Positions 51,501-59,623 of a DNA stretch of 64,000 nucleotides are shown here, one piece after another (the stretch's first letter is position 1; every line of letters begins with the position of its first letter). The DNA is taken from NCBI GenBank assembly GCA_021927905.1, contig BLLK01000038.1, forward strand, positions 1,984,001 through 2,048,000, written 5' to 3'. The stretch comes from Chaetoceros tenuissimus. Lineage: Eukaryota > Bacillariophyta > Thalassiosirophyceae > Chaetocerotales > Chaetocerotaceae. The position numbers and the translations under genes are program-made. The notes below the pieces were generated by a model. The model was not told the origin of the DNA. It worked only from the letters and a program-made list of their open reading frames with translations, and did not search any database.

Positions 51501-54211
51501 CTATATTCGAAAACGGGAAAAGTAAGGTTGTGCTGAAGCCGATCGAGGAAGAACCAGGTGATATCAGCTTACAACCTTTCGATCAAGAGGCAGCTAGAAT
51601 TAATATCCGTAGAATAGAGCCTTATGAAGGAGAAAGATATCTCGGTGCTAGAGCAGCAGGTAATGGGAATTGGAGAGACGAGTACAAGTATAGAGTAAAG
51701 CAAATGAAAAGCATGGCATCCAAGGTTCACACTTGCACTTTGGACAGGAATGATTCTCATCTACTATATTCAACGCGCTACAAGCCTACTATGAGTTATC
51801 CATTACATCACACAACATTCACGGATAAAGAGTGTGACAAACTGCAAAGCCCATTCCTCAGAGCGATACTTCCCAAGATGGGATTCAATCGAAATTTTCC
51901 AAGAGCTGTGGTTAACGGCCCATATGCTCTCGGAGGCAATCAAATCATTGATGTGAAAGTAGAACAATTCGTATTACAACTAGTAGACATGATGACATCG
52001 ATTCGCAAAATGGATATAATTGGTGAACAGCTCGTGCACTTAATAGCAGCACATCAGAGATTCCTCGGCACTTCAACTCAATTCTTCGCACTCCCTCCAT
52101 CTGACTTTGACTACCGCATGCAGAATTCAAGAATTATGTTCCTTTGGGAGAAGGTACATAAGAATGGCATCGAACTGCGGAGTAAACATTTTTGGGTTCC
52201 TATGTCATCGAAAGCCAATGATCAATCACTCATGGACGCATTCATTTCCCTTCGTAAGAGGAGAAGAAACACGCCTCAAAGAATCACATCAAATGAATTG
52301 CACAATGCCAACGAGGTACGACTGTTCCTTCAATGTACGTTCCTTAGTGACATTATAGATGAGGATGGAAAGATTGAAAAGAGTATTTTTGATGCAGACC
52401 AGAGATGTGAGACCACGGAGTCTTATCCGATGCGAGAAAGACCAAATGAAATAGCGATTGATGCGTGGAAGAAATGCCTTCAGGGAGCATTCATCACTGG
52501 TGACAGAGAAGTACTCCCTTCACTCAAGCCGACTGATCAACCTATTCCAACCACAGAACCAGATGGTGTACCCTCCTCGGTTGAAGAATACTTGTCAAGA
52601 CAGCCACAGCACATCAAAGATATTCTGGGCAAAGAGATAACGGAGTGGAACGAAAGCGACATCACTAGTATTCGTGTATGTCTGGAGAACGATCAGGATA
52701 TTGAAATATTCGGCGATGGTACAGTCAAGAATGGTACAGGTGCACACTACTACGCGATCAAACCAGCAATTTGTGAGAACTCAAAGTCATTGGGGATCCA
52801 TGGCGGGGCTAAGACCAGTAGCAACAGCAGTGGCCTCGTGTCACTTAGACCTGAAAGCTTTTCGATAGTGGCAGCCCTGAATATCCTCAAAGCAGCAATT
52901 GTGGTATACAACATACAATCATCAGACTCCCGACTCATTTTCAGATACGACAATACGGAAAGTCTCCGTCGGTTATCCCTCACCCCCTCCTTCCCAGCAT
53001 CCGCTGGTTCAGATGCTACAGACAGAGACTCTTGGGAATTAATGGCTATGGCGAGGAAGGACATTCCTTTGGAGATTGTCACAGCACATGTCAAGTCTCA
53101 TCAGGATGACAAGACTCCTTTTCATTTACTTCCATATGAGGCACAGATGAACGTACGAATGGACAAACAAGCTGATGCAGTTAGAGATGGACCAAGTGCA
53201 ATACCTCCTGTCCCTGAGTTTGAAGATCAAGATTTCCAGATAAAGATAGACGGTGTGATTGCCTACTCCAACGTGGCAGCCACGCTTAGAAAATCAATTA
53301 CTGGAAAACCACTGAAGAGATATCTACTTGATAAGTATGAATGGACGGATTATGTTTTCTCCAAAGTCGACTGGGATTCGCTGGAGGCTTATCTCAAGGG
53401 ACTCTCCCAGCAAGTACGCACAAATGTCCTCAAGCTGCGGTATGGATGGCAGTACACGAGAGAGCGCAGAAACATATTCGAATCAAATGGAAAGGAGGAC
53501 TTCGAATTGGAGGACGACAGCTGCCCACTTGGTTGTGGAGATATAGATGACAAACACCACTTCCTCCATTGCACTTGCCAACCTGGATATTCTAAAACCA
53601 ACACTGAACTCCGTCGGCTCGACAGATTCTTACTGAGGTACAAGACACCACAGCCAATTTGTCATATGATTCTGCTGGGGCTTCGCTCGGTACTCTGCCA
53701 TGGTAACCCAATAGTCTTCTGCGGTGAATCTGTACAAGAAGAACTTGCCTTCGAAGCATTTTGTGATCAAGAAGAGATCGGCTGGAATCATTTCTTGCTG
53801 GGCAATCTGAGTAACAAATGGAAAGCAGCAATGGAATCGCACTACGCACAGCTTGCAGCAGCCTCTGATGAGAAGCTACCAAAGCATCTTTCTGCTAAAG
53901 TGTGGACCAAGAAATTGCTATGTCATGTTCTCCACATTAGTTTAAACCGATGGCAGATCAGAAATGAGTGCCACCATGCATTGAAAGAGGACTCCGACTA
54001 TCGTGCTGCCAGGGAAAATCTACTTGACAAACTGGAAGTAATCTTCGCAAAGCGCCATCCCTCTATCCAAGCATTCCGAACATTATTCACTCACACATAC
54101 CACTCTTTAGCGAGTCTTCCGAACTCCGGAATTCGGAACTGGTTAAAATCATATGGACTGGTTTGTAAATTTGTAGGACCATCGCTTATCACATCACATT
54201 TCTCTCAGTAA
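48533..54211 (+). CDS. LINE ORF2: endonuclease, reverse transcriptase, RNase H, zinc knuckle
   Basis: The 1,892-residue polyprotein contains four parts. An APE-type endonuclease lies at about 120-365 (GGDLN near 282; SDHR near 355). A reverse transcriptase follows at about 690-1100: NTAPGFSGLPMTYWK; motif A DATGCFD near 824; GQGSGNGP; motif C FIDDI near 936, where most LINEs have a YADD or FADD box. An RNase H is at about 1385-1560 (GDGTVKNGTG; SFSIVAALN; YDNTE; HVKSHQDD; MDKQAD). A CPLGCGDIDDKHHFLHC knuckle is near 1663. The enzyme nicks target DNA and primes reverse transcription there. The start codon overlaps the ORF1 stop, so translation probably relies on reinitiation. Confidence 0.9.
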   Translation: MLGLNRSRERGGAYRLSSTQPFTRKLPQQQYFKKHQASFESDFKKVHGISSDYSAKKYASFLKSNLSDIQSHITKLQPWQKGELGTFMGPSNDPSKSDIFRIRLHNRNGFNTKFLLQDFESFVVSELAAESSFTGITEVNVTASKSIPFHDVCKKFDHSSRLYQSFPLGKPTKKDSAYHKGGQLCFIPSFTYGRKHSMERDSHGRWTVVRLNGADKVVSIITAYRVCSNSFNLAGNTIVDREVRSLLSAKHPLWERPRDAFLTDLGEFVKNERKANRAVFLGGDLNSSIHDEDIQQFMDSCGFYNLLEGDELETGTSCTRSQEDSGLIDLAMGTIELAVALLSAGARGFYNDSNSDHRLLELSFSKESLFKHTAMDKRQERHFNIKNRKQRELYLKTLADLHRASNTAEAIQSCKDAFEGKGNMSREEAINKMKNIEQRSTEYMQLANKAAAPPVSLFRYHHSDSLSNAGKALRHANHLLQNDPDNLGLKEAKDAAVKNLLEVKTHSDKYREEMANGRSLDAMDKYKCEEKSAIRQIVNHEKISKQHASVKKSLATERRGALDRIVVPQPTETTKKDPEKITWCPVVDPKDIEDVLFRQNHRHLLQSTISVFARGPISDLLGEECSNADDILDGNIDIAEIAKAYGHLEEATSLLLKEMQRKRDDGGEAVVMDWQFGREEFRAAFSRARNNTAPGFSGLPMTYWKAICEDDALCDIHAALLETAFKQGFTYDRWLKSIQAMLQKKDLPYYMKLRIIELFELDYNAVLKFLFGKVFARYEQAAGFQNNESYGAVQGRSAHQALNSALIVYEHSRVTASPMAASPQDATGCFDLIRPEQTGIIQQAKGLNKEATMCNMQVLHGMERHIRTAAGVTERSLKFDKKNRNYGGIGQGSGNGPQHGNDTNGLNKDILARETQSYEFKHPNGSDTISRDGNAFIDDIIHFVLLSSNCFIAAVPTVTRKLQLWQNLLNASGGDLAIDKCVIIFLLYKTIFENGKSKVVLKPIEEEPGDISLQPFDQEAARINIRRIEPYEGERYLGARAAGNGNWRDEYKYRVKQMKSMASKVHTCTLDRNDSHLLYSTRYKPTMSYPLHHTTFTDKECDKLQSPFLRAILPKMGFNRNFPRAVVNGPYALGGNQIIDVKVEQFVLQLVDMMTSIRKMDIIGEQLVHLIAAHQRFLGTSTQFFALPPSDFDYRMQNSRIMFLWEKVHKNGIELRSKHFWVPMSSKANDQSLMDAFISLRKRRRNTPQRITSNELHNANEVRLFLQCTFLSDIIDEDGKIEKSIFDADQRCETTESYPMRERPNEIAIDAWKKCLQGAFITGDREVLPSLKPTDQPIPTTEPDGVPSSVEEYLSRQPQHIKDILGKEITEWNESDITSIRVCLENDQDIEIFGDGTVKNGTGAHYYAIKPAICENSKSLGIHGGAKTSSNSSGLVSLRPESFSIVAALNILKAAIVVYNIQSSDSRLIFRYDNTESLRRLSLTPSFPASAGSDATDRDSWELMAMARKDIPLEIVTAHVKSHQDDKTPFHLLPYEAQMNVRMDKQADAVRDGPSAIPPVPEFEDQDFQIKIDGVIAYSNVAATLRKSITGKPLKRYLLDKYEWTDYVFSKVDWDSLEAYLKGLSQQVRTNVLKLRYGWQYTRERRNIFESNGKEDFELEDDSCPLGCGDIDDKHHFLHCTCQPGYSKTNTELRRLDRFLLRYKTPQPICHMILLGLRSVLCHGNPIVFCGESVQEELAFEAFCDQEEIGWNHFLLGNLSNKWKAAMESHYAQLAAASDEKLPKHLSAKVWTKKLLCHVLHISLNRWQIRNECHHALKEDSDYRAARENLLDKLEVIFAKRHPSIQAFRTLFTHTYHSLASLPNSGIRNWLKSYGLVCKFVGPSLITSHFSQ

Positions 54212-54370
54212 TCCGCCAACAATAACACTTTCCTTCCGGAACTTTTCCAATCATGCTGCGGAGCAGCAGATTACAAAATCCACTCCACTCTTTCGCGGGC
54301 CGGGTGGCAGTACTACCTACTGATCCTAGAACCGGTTCTATAGGTTAACTGTATAACGCTTATTTATTTA

Positions 54371-54388
54371 TTGGAAAGCAAAAGAACT
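54371..54388. repeat. Right 18-bp target-site duplication of the LINE
   Basis: TTGGAAAGCAAAAGAACT, identical to 46327-46344. Confidence 0.9.
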
Positions 54389-54797
54389 TGTTGCAAGCAT
54401 CACATCGTACGCTCGCTCTATTTATGATCTTTCTCCCATTCTTGCCTCCAAAACTATAACAACGCTCATCCTTTTGCACAACAACTTTGCCATTCTGCAC
54501 AGCGATAAAACCACCGTCCTCGGTTAAAACTTTTCCTTCAACTCTATACATACAGGTCCTGCGACCTGGTTTAGATCTCTTTCTCTTCTTCTTTGTCCTT
54601 GCTGCCGCAGCACTACTACTATGGACATGATCCTCCTCTCTACTACAGATCAAAGCATCCTGCTCATTCCTTCCTAGACGAGTACAAGAAGAAGATTCGG
54701 CCTTATTCAAGTTCAAAAGAATATTTGCTGCTGATTTTTCTATTTTGCATCTTTCTTCAGATTCACTACTAACGTACTTTACAGAGGGAAAAGGCAT
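54371..54797 (-). pseudogene. Small zinc-binding gene split by the LINE (N-terminal part)
   Basis: From ATG 54797 about 142 host codons are read up to the 18-bp duplication; four last codons before the visible stop come from the LINE tail. The protein has a Ser-rich start, a nuclear-localisation-like KKKRKRSKPGRR and then CMYRVEGKVL ... RCDACNKFFC. Together with the piece at 46232-46344 it would form a Cys/His cluster CxxC...C...NCFEKH, reminiscent of the C-terminal cysteine-rich domain of PiggyBac-type transposases. A PiggyBac-derived or free-standing small protein is possible, at low certainty. The gene is disrupted on this chromosome. Confidence 0.6.
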
Positions 54798-55350
54798 ACT
54801 AAAAATTGTAAATTGAAGTTGTGAGAAAAAGGAAAAACAAAAACGAAAAGAAAAAGAAAGGAAGGTACCCCGCCTCCAAATGACTAAATTTCCAACAAAA
54901 GGAATGCAAATTTAGCTTAAGATAATGCTAAACTGTCGAATGGTTCTTGTATACTTTCAATTAGAAAGTTTAGAAAATCCTCTGATGAGAATCTATGATG
55001 AAGAATAAATGAATAAATATAAGATTATATCTTTATGGTGAATCGAAATGAAAAAGCTTCCATATCTTTCATTATCACGATAGGGTCGAAAGTTATTATT
55101 CTAATGATGACTGATAAACAGCTAGGTAGTTGAGATAATCTAGCTACGAAAGATATCGTCCGTCCGTCGTCAAGAAGATGCTCCCTCCTTTCCTTTTCTT
55201 CTTCGCATTTTCATTTCACATTTATCACACATTCATCTCTTTCATTTTAATGTAAATAAAACCAATTTCTATTCCATAGAAAAAGCATTTCCATTTCTAC
55301 CTTCAACCAAGCAAAACAAAAATAAATAATATATATTTCAATCAGCGAAA
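54798..55350. other. Intergenic region with receptor 3'-flank repeat
   Basis: At 54960-55060 it holds a copy of the 3' flank of the receptor at 44268. The rest is A+T-rich promoter sequence of the acetyltransferase gene. Nothing else was recognised. Confidence 0.5.
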
Positions 55351-55884
55351 ATGGTGAATATCCGAATGGCAACAGTGGACGACCTCATGTCAATGCAAAT
55401 GACAAATTTATGGTGCCTACCAGAAAACTATCAAATGAAATATTACTTTTATCATTTCCTCTCCTGGCCTCAACTCCTCTGGGTAGCCGAAGACCACAAT
55501 GGGCAAATTGTAGGCTATGTACTTGCCAAAATGGAAGAGGACACATCTCTACCACCTCATGGACACATTACCTCCTTGAGTGTCCTTCGAACTCATCGCA
55601 AACGAGGAATTGCGACGGCGTTGATGCGACGAAGTCAGTTGGAGATGGAACATGTGTTTGGTGCTCATTATGTCAGTCTGCATGTGAGAAGAAGTAACAG
55701 GGCTGCGTTTAGACTATATAGTCAGACTTTGAAATATGAAATTAATGGAGTTGAAAAGGCTTATTATGCCGACGGAGAAGATGCGTATGATATGAGATGT
55801 ACTTTTGCGCCTGGAAGAAAGAAAGAGGAGGATAAAGAAACCAAAAAAGTTACTGAAGGAGTCAAGGCTTTGGAAGTTGCATAA
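55351..55884 (+). CDS. NAA10: NatA catalytic subunit, N-alpha-acetyltransferase 10
   Basis: The 177-residue protein matches ARD1/NAA10 along its length. It starts [20 protein letters not shown] and continues with [20 protein letters not shown]. The acetyl-CoA-binding motif [11 protein letters not shown] is at 80-90, followed by [20 protein letters not shown] and a short charged tail. With the NAA15 scaffold it acetylates the N-termini of nascent proteins beginning with Ala, Ser, Thr, Gly and similar residues, at the ribosome. The length is near that of yeast and animal NAA10 minus their tails. It is single-exon, and the first ATG is used. Confidence 0.95.
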   Translation: MVNIRMATVDDLMSMQMTNLWCLPENYQMKYYFYHFLSWPQLLWVAEDHNGQIVGYVLAKMEEDTSLPPHGHITSLSVLRTHRKRGIATALMRRSQLEMEHVFGAHYVSLHVRRSNRAAFRLYSQTLKYEINGVEKAYYADGEDAYDMRCTFAPGRKKEEDKETKKVTEGVKALEVA

Positions 55885-55987
55885 ATTGTAATCTTCATTC
55901 TAAGTAATAATATTGCATTTGAACATCTATATGCTTTAGAAAAAGAAAAAGTTGTAGTAGTATGGTATACATAGTCTCTCAGTCACT

Positions 55988-57129
55988 CTACTCCGAATCA
56001 TAATCTTTGGTAGCATAACCAGTTCCTTTAGTACCCGACCAGATAGTTCCTTTCGCACGGATACCCATTCGTCTCATTTCCTCCTTTATATCTTCCGTAG
56101 GAGTCTTGTACTTGATACAACCAGTACTAGCCAGCCACTGTTGCAATCTCCCAGTATGGATTTTATCCGGTTCACTTTCATCCACAGCAAGTCCTTGAAA
56201 TCCCATCAATTTATCAATCGCTTTTCCTTCCTGAAAGACCATGACAGTTGGCAAAGTCTTGATGTTGAGTTTATGCACAAAAAACGGTGTCTTTTCCGCA
56301 TCAAGTCTCAAAAATTTACAATTCAAATGCATTGCAGCCACTTGTTTCAAATGTTCATCCATAATCTTACACCGTTCAAAATCTTTATGGTAAAAATGAA
56401 CCACGACCCATTCACTAGATCCAGTACATTCAGGTAGAAACTCATCTTGTGCAATGGTACGTAATTCACCATGACCCAATGATTTATATTCTGCAGTTTG
56501 TTGCTGTTCCGCACGGAATTTTTCAAGACGACGAGCACGGATGGCTTCGAGTTCATCATCTTCTTCGAGTAAATAATCAAATTCATCATCCGAACTAGAT
56601 TTCGAAGAGTCATCCTCTTCTTCATTGTTTCTATATAGTTGATTGGCCACTTTTTGCATATTTAGAATTTTTTGCTCCTCTTCAAATTTCGTCTGTGCAT
56701 ATGCTTTCTCGGCCTGTTTTGAAGCCTGACGTTGAGCAGCGACTGCTTGATATGCTGGTCCTGTAGGTGCTTTATCTGGATCATCGAGTTCATTGGTACC
56801 TGTTGCGTGACGTTGTTGCATTTCTTGCAATGTTTTGGTCATTCGGTTATTAATGTTTTCGGATAATTCCTTGGCGTATTCTTTTTCGTCTCCATCCTGA
56901 ATTTAGTAAGAGATGTGTATGAGTAAAAAGGAAGAAAAAAAGGAGTGTACTCGTGAGACAAGAACATTACTTTCTTTGTTCTTGGCTGTTTGTTCTTGCT
57001 TCAAATAGGAAATCAAATTTTGAAACAACTCACCATTCCAGCAAAAGGATCCGCCATTGGAGCCAATGGATTCGCATTCACGAATTTGGCAGCTTTACTA
57101 TTTGGCATTGCATTTTGAAGAGATGGCAT
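55988..57129 (-). CDS. TXNDC9/phosducin-like thioredoxin-fold protein, two exons
   Basis: Exons are 57034-57129 and 55988-56896, joined in phase 0 across a 137-bp GT-AG intron, giving 334 residues. Exon 1 (MPSLQNAMPNSKAAKFVNAN ...) is needed, since exon 2 alone has no early family start. An acidic coiled N-terminal half leads to EYKSLGHGELRTI and a thioredoxin fold at about 180-285. The redox CxxC is absent: FERCKIMD keeps one Cys near 208, as in TXNDC9/PhLP3 proteins. These modulate CCT chaperonin folding of tubulin and actin, so a chaperone cofactor role in the cytosol is inferred. LPTVMVFQEGKAIDKLMGF is the typical cis-Pro region. Confidence 0.85.
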
Positions 57130-57703
57130 CTTGAATAGTAATTGATGTAGTAGTAGTAGACTTTAGAATGAAAAAAAAGAAAGTCCTTGCTTGCTTGGAA
57201 ATATTATTTGAATTGAAAATTTGAAACTAATTAGATTCGATTCGACAATGGACTCGATAGAATCGCGAAAGAGATTCTCTTCAATAGTTTCGATTAATGT
57301 TTGCTTCTAACAAACTTTTGTTAATATTTATAGGTCTTTTGTGAAGTTCGTTCAAAAAGTACTGCAAAAATATGATCGTTTGAAAATTCGGGACAATGAC
57401 AGTACGGGAGAGCAAGTAGCTAGTGCCAATGCCGTTTAATATCATACCAAACCTTAGTACGTACATATAAATGGACAGGAATGAACAAACTCTTCTCTAT
57501 TATCTATCATAGATAGTGTGCTCCTTTTGTGCTCTACGTGCACCTATTAAGAACCTTCAAGAACTATCTAGATGATGCAAATAGCTTGCTAGCTTACTTT
57601 CATAAACGTTTTACTTTTGCCGTCATAAGCATTCACAACTACGACCCTTACCATCGTGAACTTGCTTGATACACTCACTATACAGCCAATCTTTTACAAA
57701 ATA
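57130..57703. promoter_or_regulatory. Divergent spacer, part duplicated at 59285-59425
   Basis: The block at about 57344-57480 (GTTCAAAAAGTACTGCAAAA ... GCCAATGCCGTTTAAT ... AGTACGTACATA) recurs at about 59285-59425 upstream of the P450 gene. No CRE palindrome was seen. Confidence 0.6.
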
Positions 57704-58999
57704 ATGACACGAAAAACTTCCAGAAAAAAATCTTTTAGCCTTCGTAATGTAGTGCATCTGTTTATTCTCTTTGCTTTTCTGCAAATGTTTTCCATCGTTT
57801 CGAAAAATGAAAAAAACCAAAAAAAGCAACTCATGCAAGAATTTGAAAAGGAAGACAATCAAAACTTTGATGAAGGTACAAATATGGAACTGAGAATGAC
57901 TTTGAAAAAGAACACGAATGCAAAAATAGTTCACACAGATCCAACTCACATAGCAAGAAAGAGGAATACAAATATGAACACAGTGAAGGTCACTCAGACG
58001 ACTGCATTGAAAAAAAAGAACACAAATGCAGCTATTGTAAGCGCAGATCCAATCCTGGAGCAATCTGTTCTTCGAAATAGCGGAGAAGATTGGCAAGTTG
58101 CTCAATTTCAAGAAATCAAAGAATCAAATGGCTTTGAATGTAGTTGGACAAGATTTAGATCATCTACAGGTAAATCAGCACAAATGTGTATTTATCCAAC
58201 TGCAAAAGACAAGTACGTAAGTGGTGAAATCAGATCTAGAGGTAGATGGTCGGATTGTGATGTATTGCCTAAATTATGGAATCAAAGCCAGCACAAGGCA
58301 AATAGTATCTATCTTGAAATCGGAGCAAATATTGGTTCCTGTGTGATGGAAATGTTACTTAGCACAGATGCGAAAATTATCGCGTTTGAACCACATCCAA
58401 TGAACCTTTACAAGATTCAACAGACAATGGCAAGGATGGATGATGTATACAAAAAGAGATTGAAGCTATATCCTATAGGTCTTGGTAGTCAAACGTTGAA
58501 GTCGACTATATATGCTGGTGAAGCAAACATGGGCAATTCAGTGGTTGGGACTTTTGTCAAGGATTGGGCAGAGCAGACCGCACCAAAGCAATTCCAGTTC
58601 GAAGTGAATATTGAGCGTTTGGACTCTATATTGAATGTAGAGCATTTGCATATTCCCTTGATAAAAATGGATGTGCAGGGTTTTGAATGCAATGTTATGG
58701 CTGGTATGAGTGTTGAAATCGCAAAAAGTGTCGAAATAATCAAGTTTGAACATGCCAAGAGATTTCTCGAAGCTCAGAAATGTACAAATCTATTGCCAAC
58801 GATGCGTGAGCTTGGTTTTGACATTTATGATGGTGGTCAAAAGAGAATTATTCCAAAAGAGGAGAGGACACCTTGCTCATGGGATTGTGAGTTCATAGCA
58901 AAGAAGAGGAGTACGAACATGCTGGAAAATGTGCAGGTCTCTCAGTCAATGGCATTGAAAAAACCAAAGAATTCAATACAAAGAACTCAATGGAAATAA
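57704..58999 (+). CDS. FkbM-family methyltransferase, probably Golgi/ER membrane-anchored
   Basis: From ATG 57704 the product has 431 residues. A basic start (MTRKTSRKKSFSLRN) and one hydrophobic segment (about 15-32) suggest a type II membrane anchor. A Lys/Asn-rich stem carries repeats of the form ...TNxxxVxVxQxxALKKKNTN. The SAM-dependent domain starts at SIYLEIGANIGSCVMEMLL, with AFEPHPMNLYKIQQ, and holds ERLDSIL...IPLIKMDVQGFECNVMAGM, the FkbM signature. Such enzymes O-methylate sugars or small molecules. An in-frame ATG was preferred to an upstream non-ATG opening. The last 40 codons repeat part of the stem, and homology continues past the stop. Confidence 0.85.
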   Translation: MTRKTSRKKSFSLRNVVHLFILFAFLQMFSIVSKNEKNQKKQLMQEFEKEDNQNFDEGTNMELRMTLKKNTNAKIVHTDPTHIARKRNTNMNTVKVTQTTALKKKNTNAAIVSADPILEQSVLRNSGEDWQVAQFQEIKESNGFECSWTRFRSSTGKSAQMCIYPTAKDKYVSGEIRSRGRWSDCDVLPKLWNQSQHKANSIYLEIGANIGSCVMEMLLSTDAKIIAFEPHPMNLYKIQQTMARMDDVYKKRLKLYPIGLGSQTLKSTIYAGEANMGNSVVGTFVKDWAEQTAPKQFQFEVNIERLDSILNVEHLHIPLIKMDVQGFECNVMAGMSVEIAKSVEIIKFEHAKRFLEAQKCTNLLPTMRELGFDIYDGGQKRIIPKEERTPCSWDCEFIAKKRSTNMLENVQVSQSMALKKPKNSIQRTQWK

Positions 59000-59115
59000 T
59001 TTGCGCAGATCCAATCTTGGAGAAATCCATTCTTAGACATAGTGGAGAATGTTGGCAAGTACTAGAATTACTATTTCAAGAAACCAAAGAATCAGATTGT
59101 AGATGGATAACATAA
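58900..59115 (+). pseudogene. Partial tandem copy of the FkbM gene stem
   Basis: The 3' end of the FkbM frame and the following 115 bp repeat the stem and early domain coding of the same gene (about 57955-58145): AAGAGGAGTACGAAC..., then GCGCAGATCCAATCTTGGAG and GGCAAGT. It is the front of a second gene copy, without its start or catalytic domain. Confidence 0.7.
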
Positions 59116-59623
59116 TTTCAAAGAAGAGAAGAAGTGTAAGGCATACGTAAATTTGTAATTATGGCATTTGATGAGAGACTTTTTCAAAATCTTATGTCCA
59201 CATTTCAATACATGTTTAGCTCATGTCATAGACACGTTTGGGAATTCCACAAAAGGAAGAAAATTTTACTTTCTTTCAGGTTCGAGGTTTGTTCAAAAAG
59301 TATTGCAAAAATATGGTCGTCTTGAAAATTCGTTGTGAGAGGGACAATGACAAGTAGGTGTTCAACCTAGCTAGCTCCAATGCCGTTTATTTTTTATACC
59401 AAGATACAGTACGTACATACAATTGGACAACTAAGAAATGTTCCACATCGCACATCGCAATATTGAGAAGGGTATGGTACTCTCTATCTTCTACGTAATA
59501 TCGTCGATACTTATTGACTCCTCTTTATATAAATATATGGATTCTTTATTGTTCTTCACGAACTAGTTCTACTTTTCATTAGTATCTCGTATTACACAAA
59601 AACCTGAACTAAACTGCAGTGAA
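59116..59623. promoter_or_regulatory. P450 upstream region, duplicated FkbM promoter block
   Basis: The block at about 59285-59425 copies the sequence upstream of the FkbM gene (about 57344-57480). The P450 may therefore be driven by a promoter that arrived with the FkbM duplication. Confidence 0.6.

Larger units (their letters stand above)
46345..54370 (+). mobile_element. Full-length two-ORF LINE with APE endonuclease, RT and RNase H
   Basis: The 8,026-bp element is bounded by a perfect 18-bp target-site duplication. It has a 164-bp leader, two intact overlapping ORFs, a 159-bp trailer and a short TTTA-type tail (CGCTTATTTATTTA). No frameshift or stop was found in either ORF. Identical duplications and intact frames indicate a recent insertion and possibly a live element. 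The domain order (endonuclease, reverse transcriptase, RNase H, zinc knuckle) is that of I-like LINEs; the clade cannot be fixed by eye. Confidence 0.9.

Noticed and set aside
53389-53882. Minus-strand frames of 70-96 codons within LINE ORF2
   Set aside because: Antisense shadows of the intact 1,892-codon ORF2, without motifs.
54359-54370. Last four codons of the zinc gene frame
   Set aside because: They lie in the LINE 3' tail, so they are not part of the host protein.
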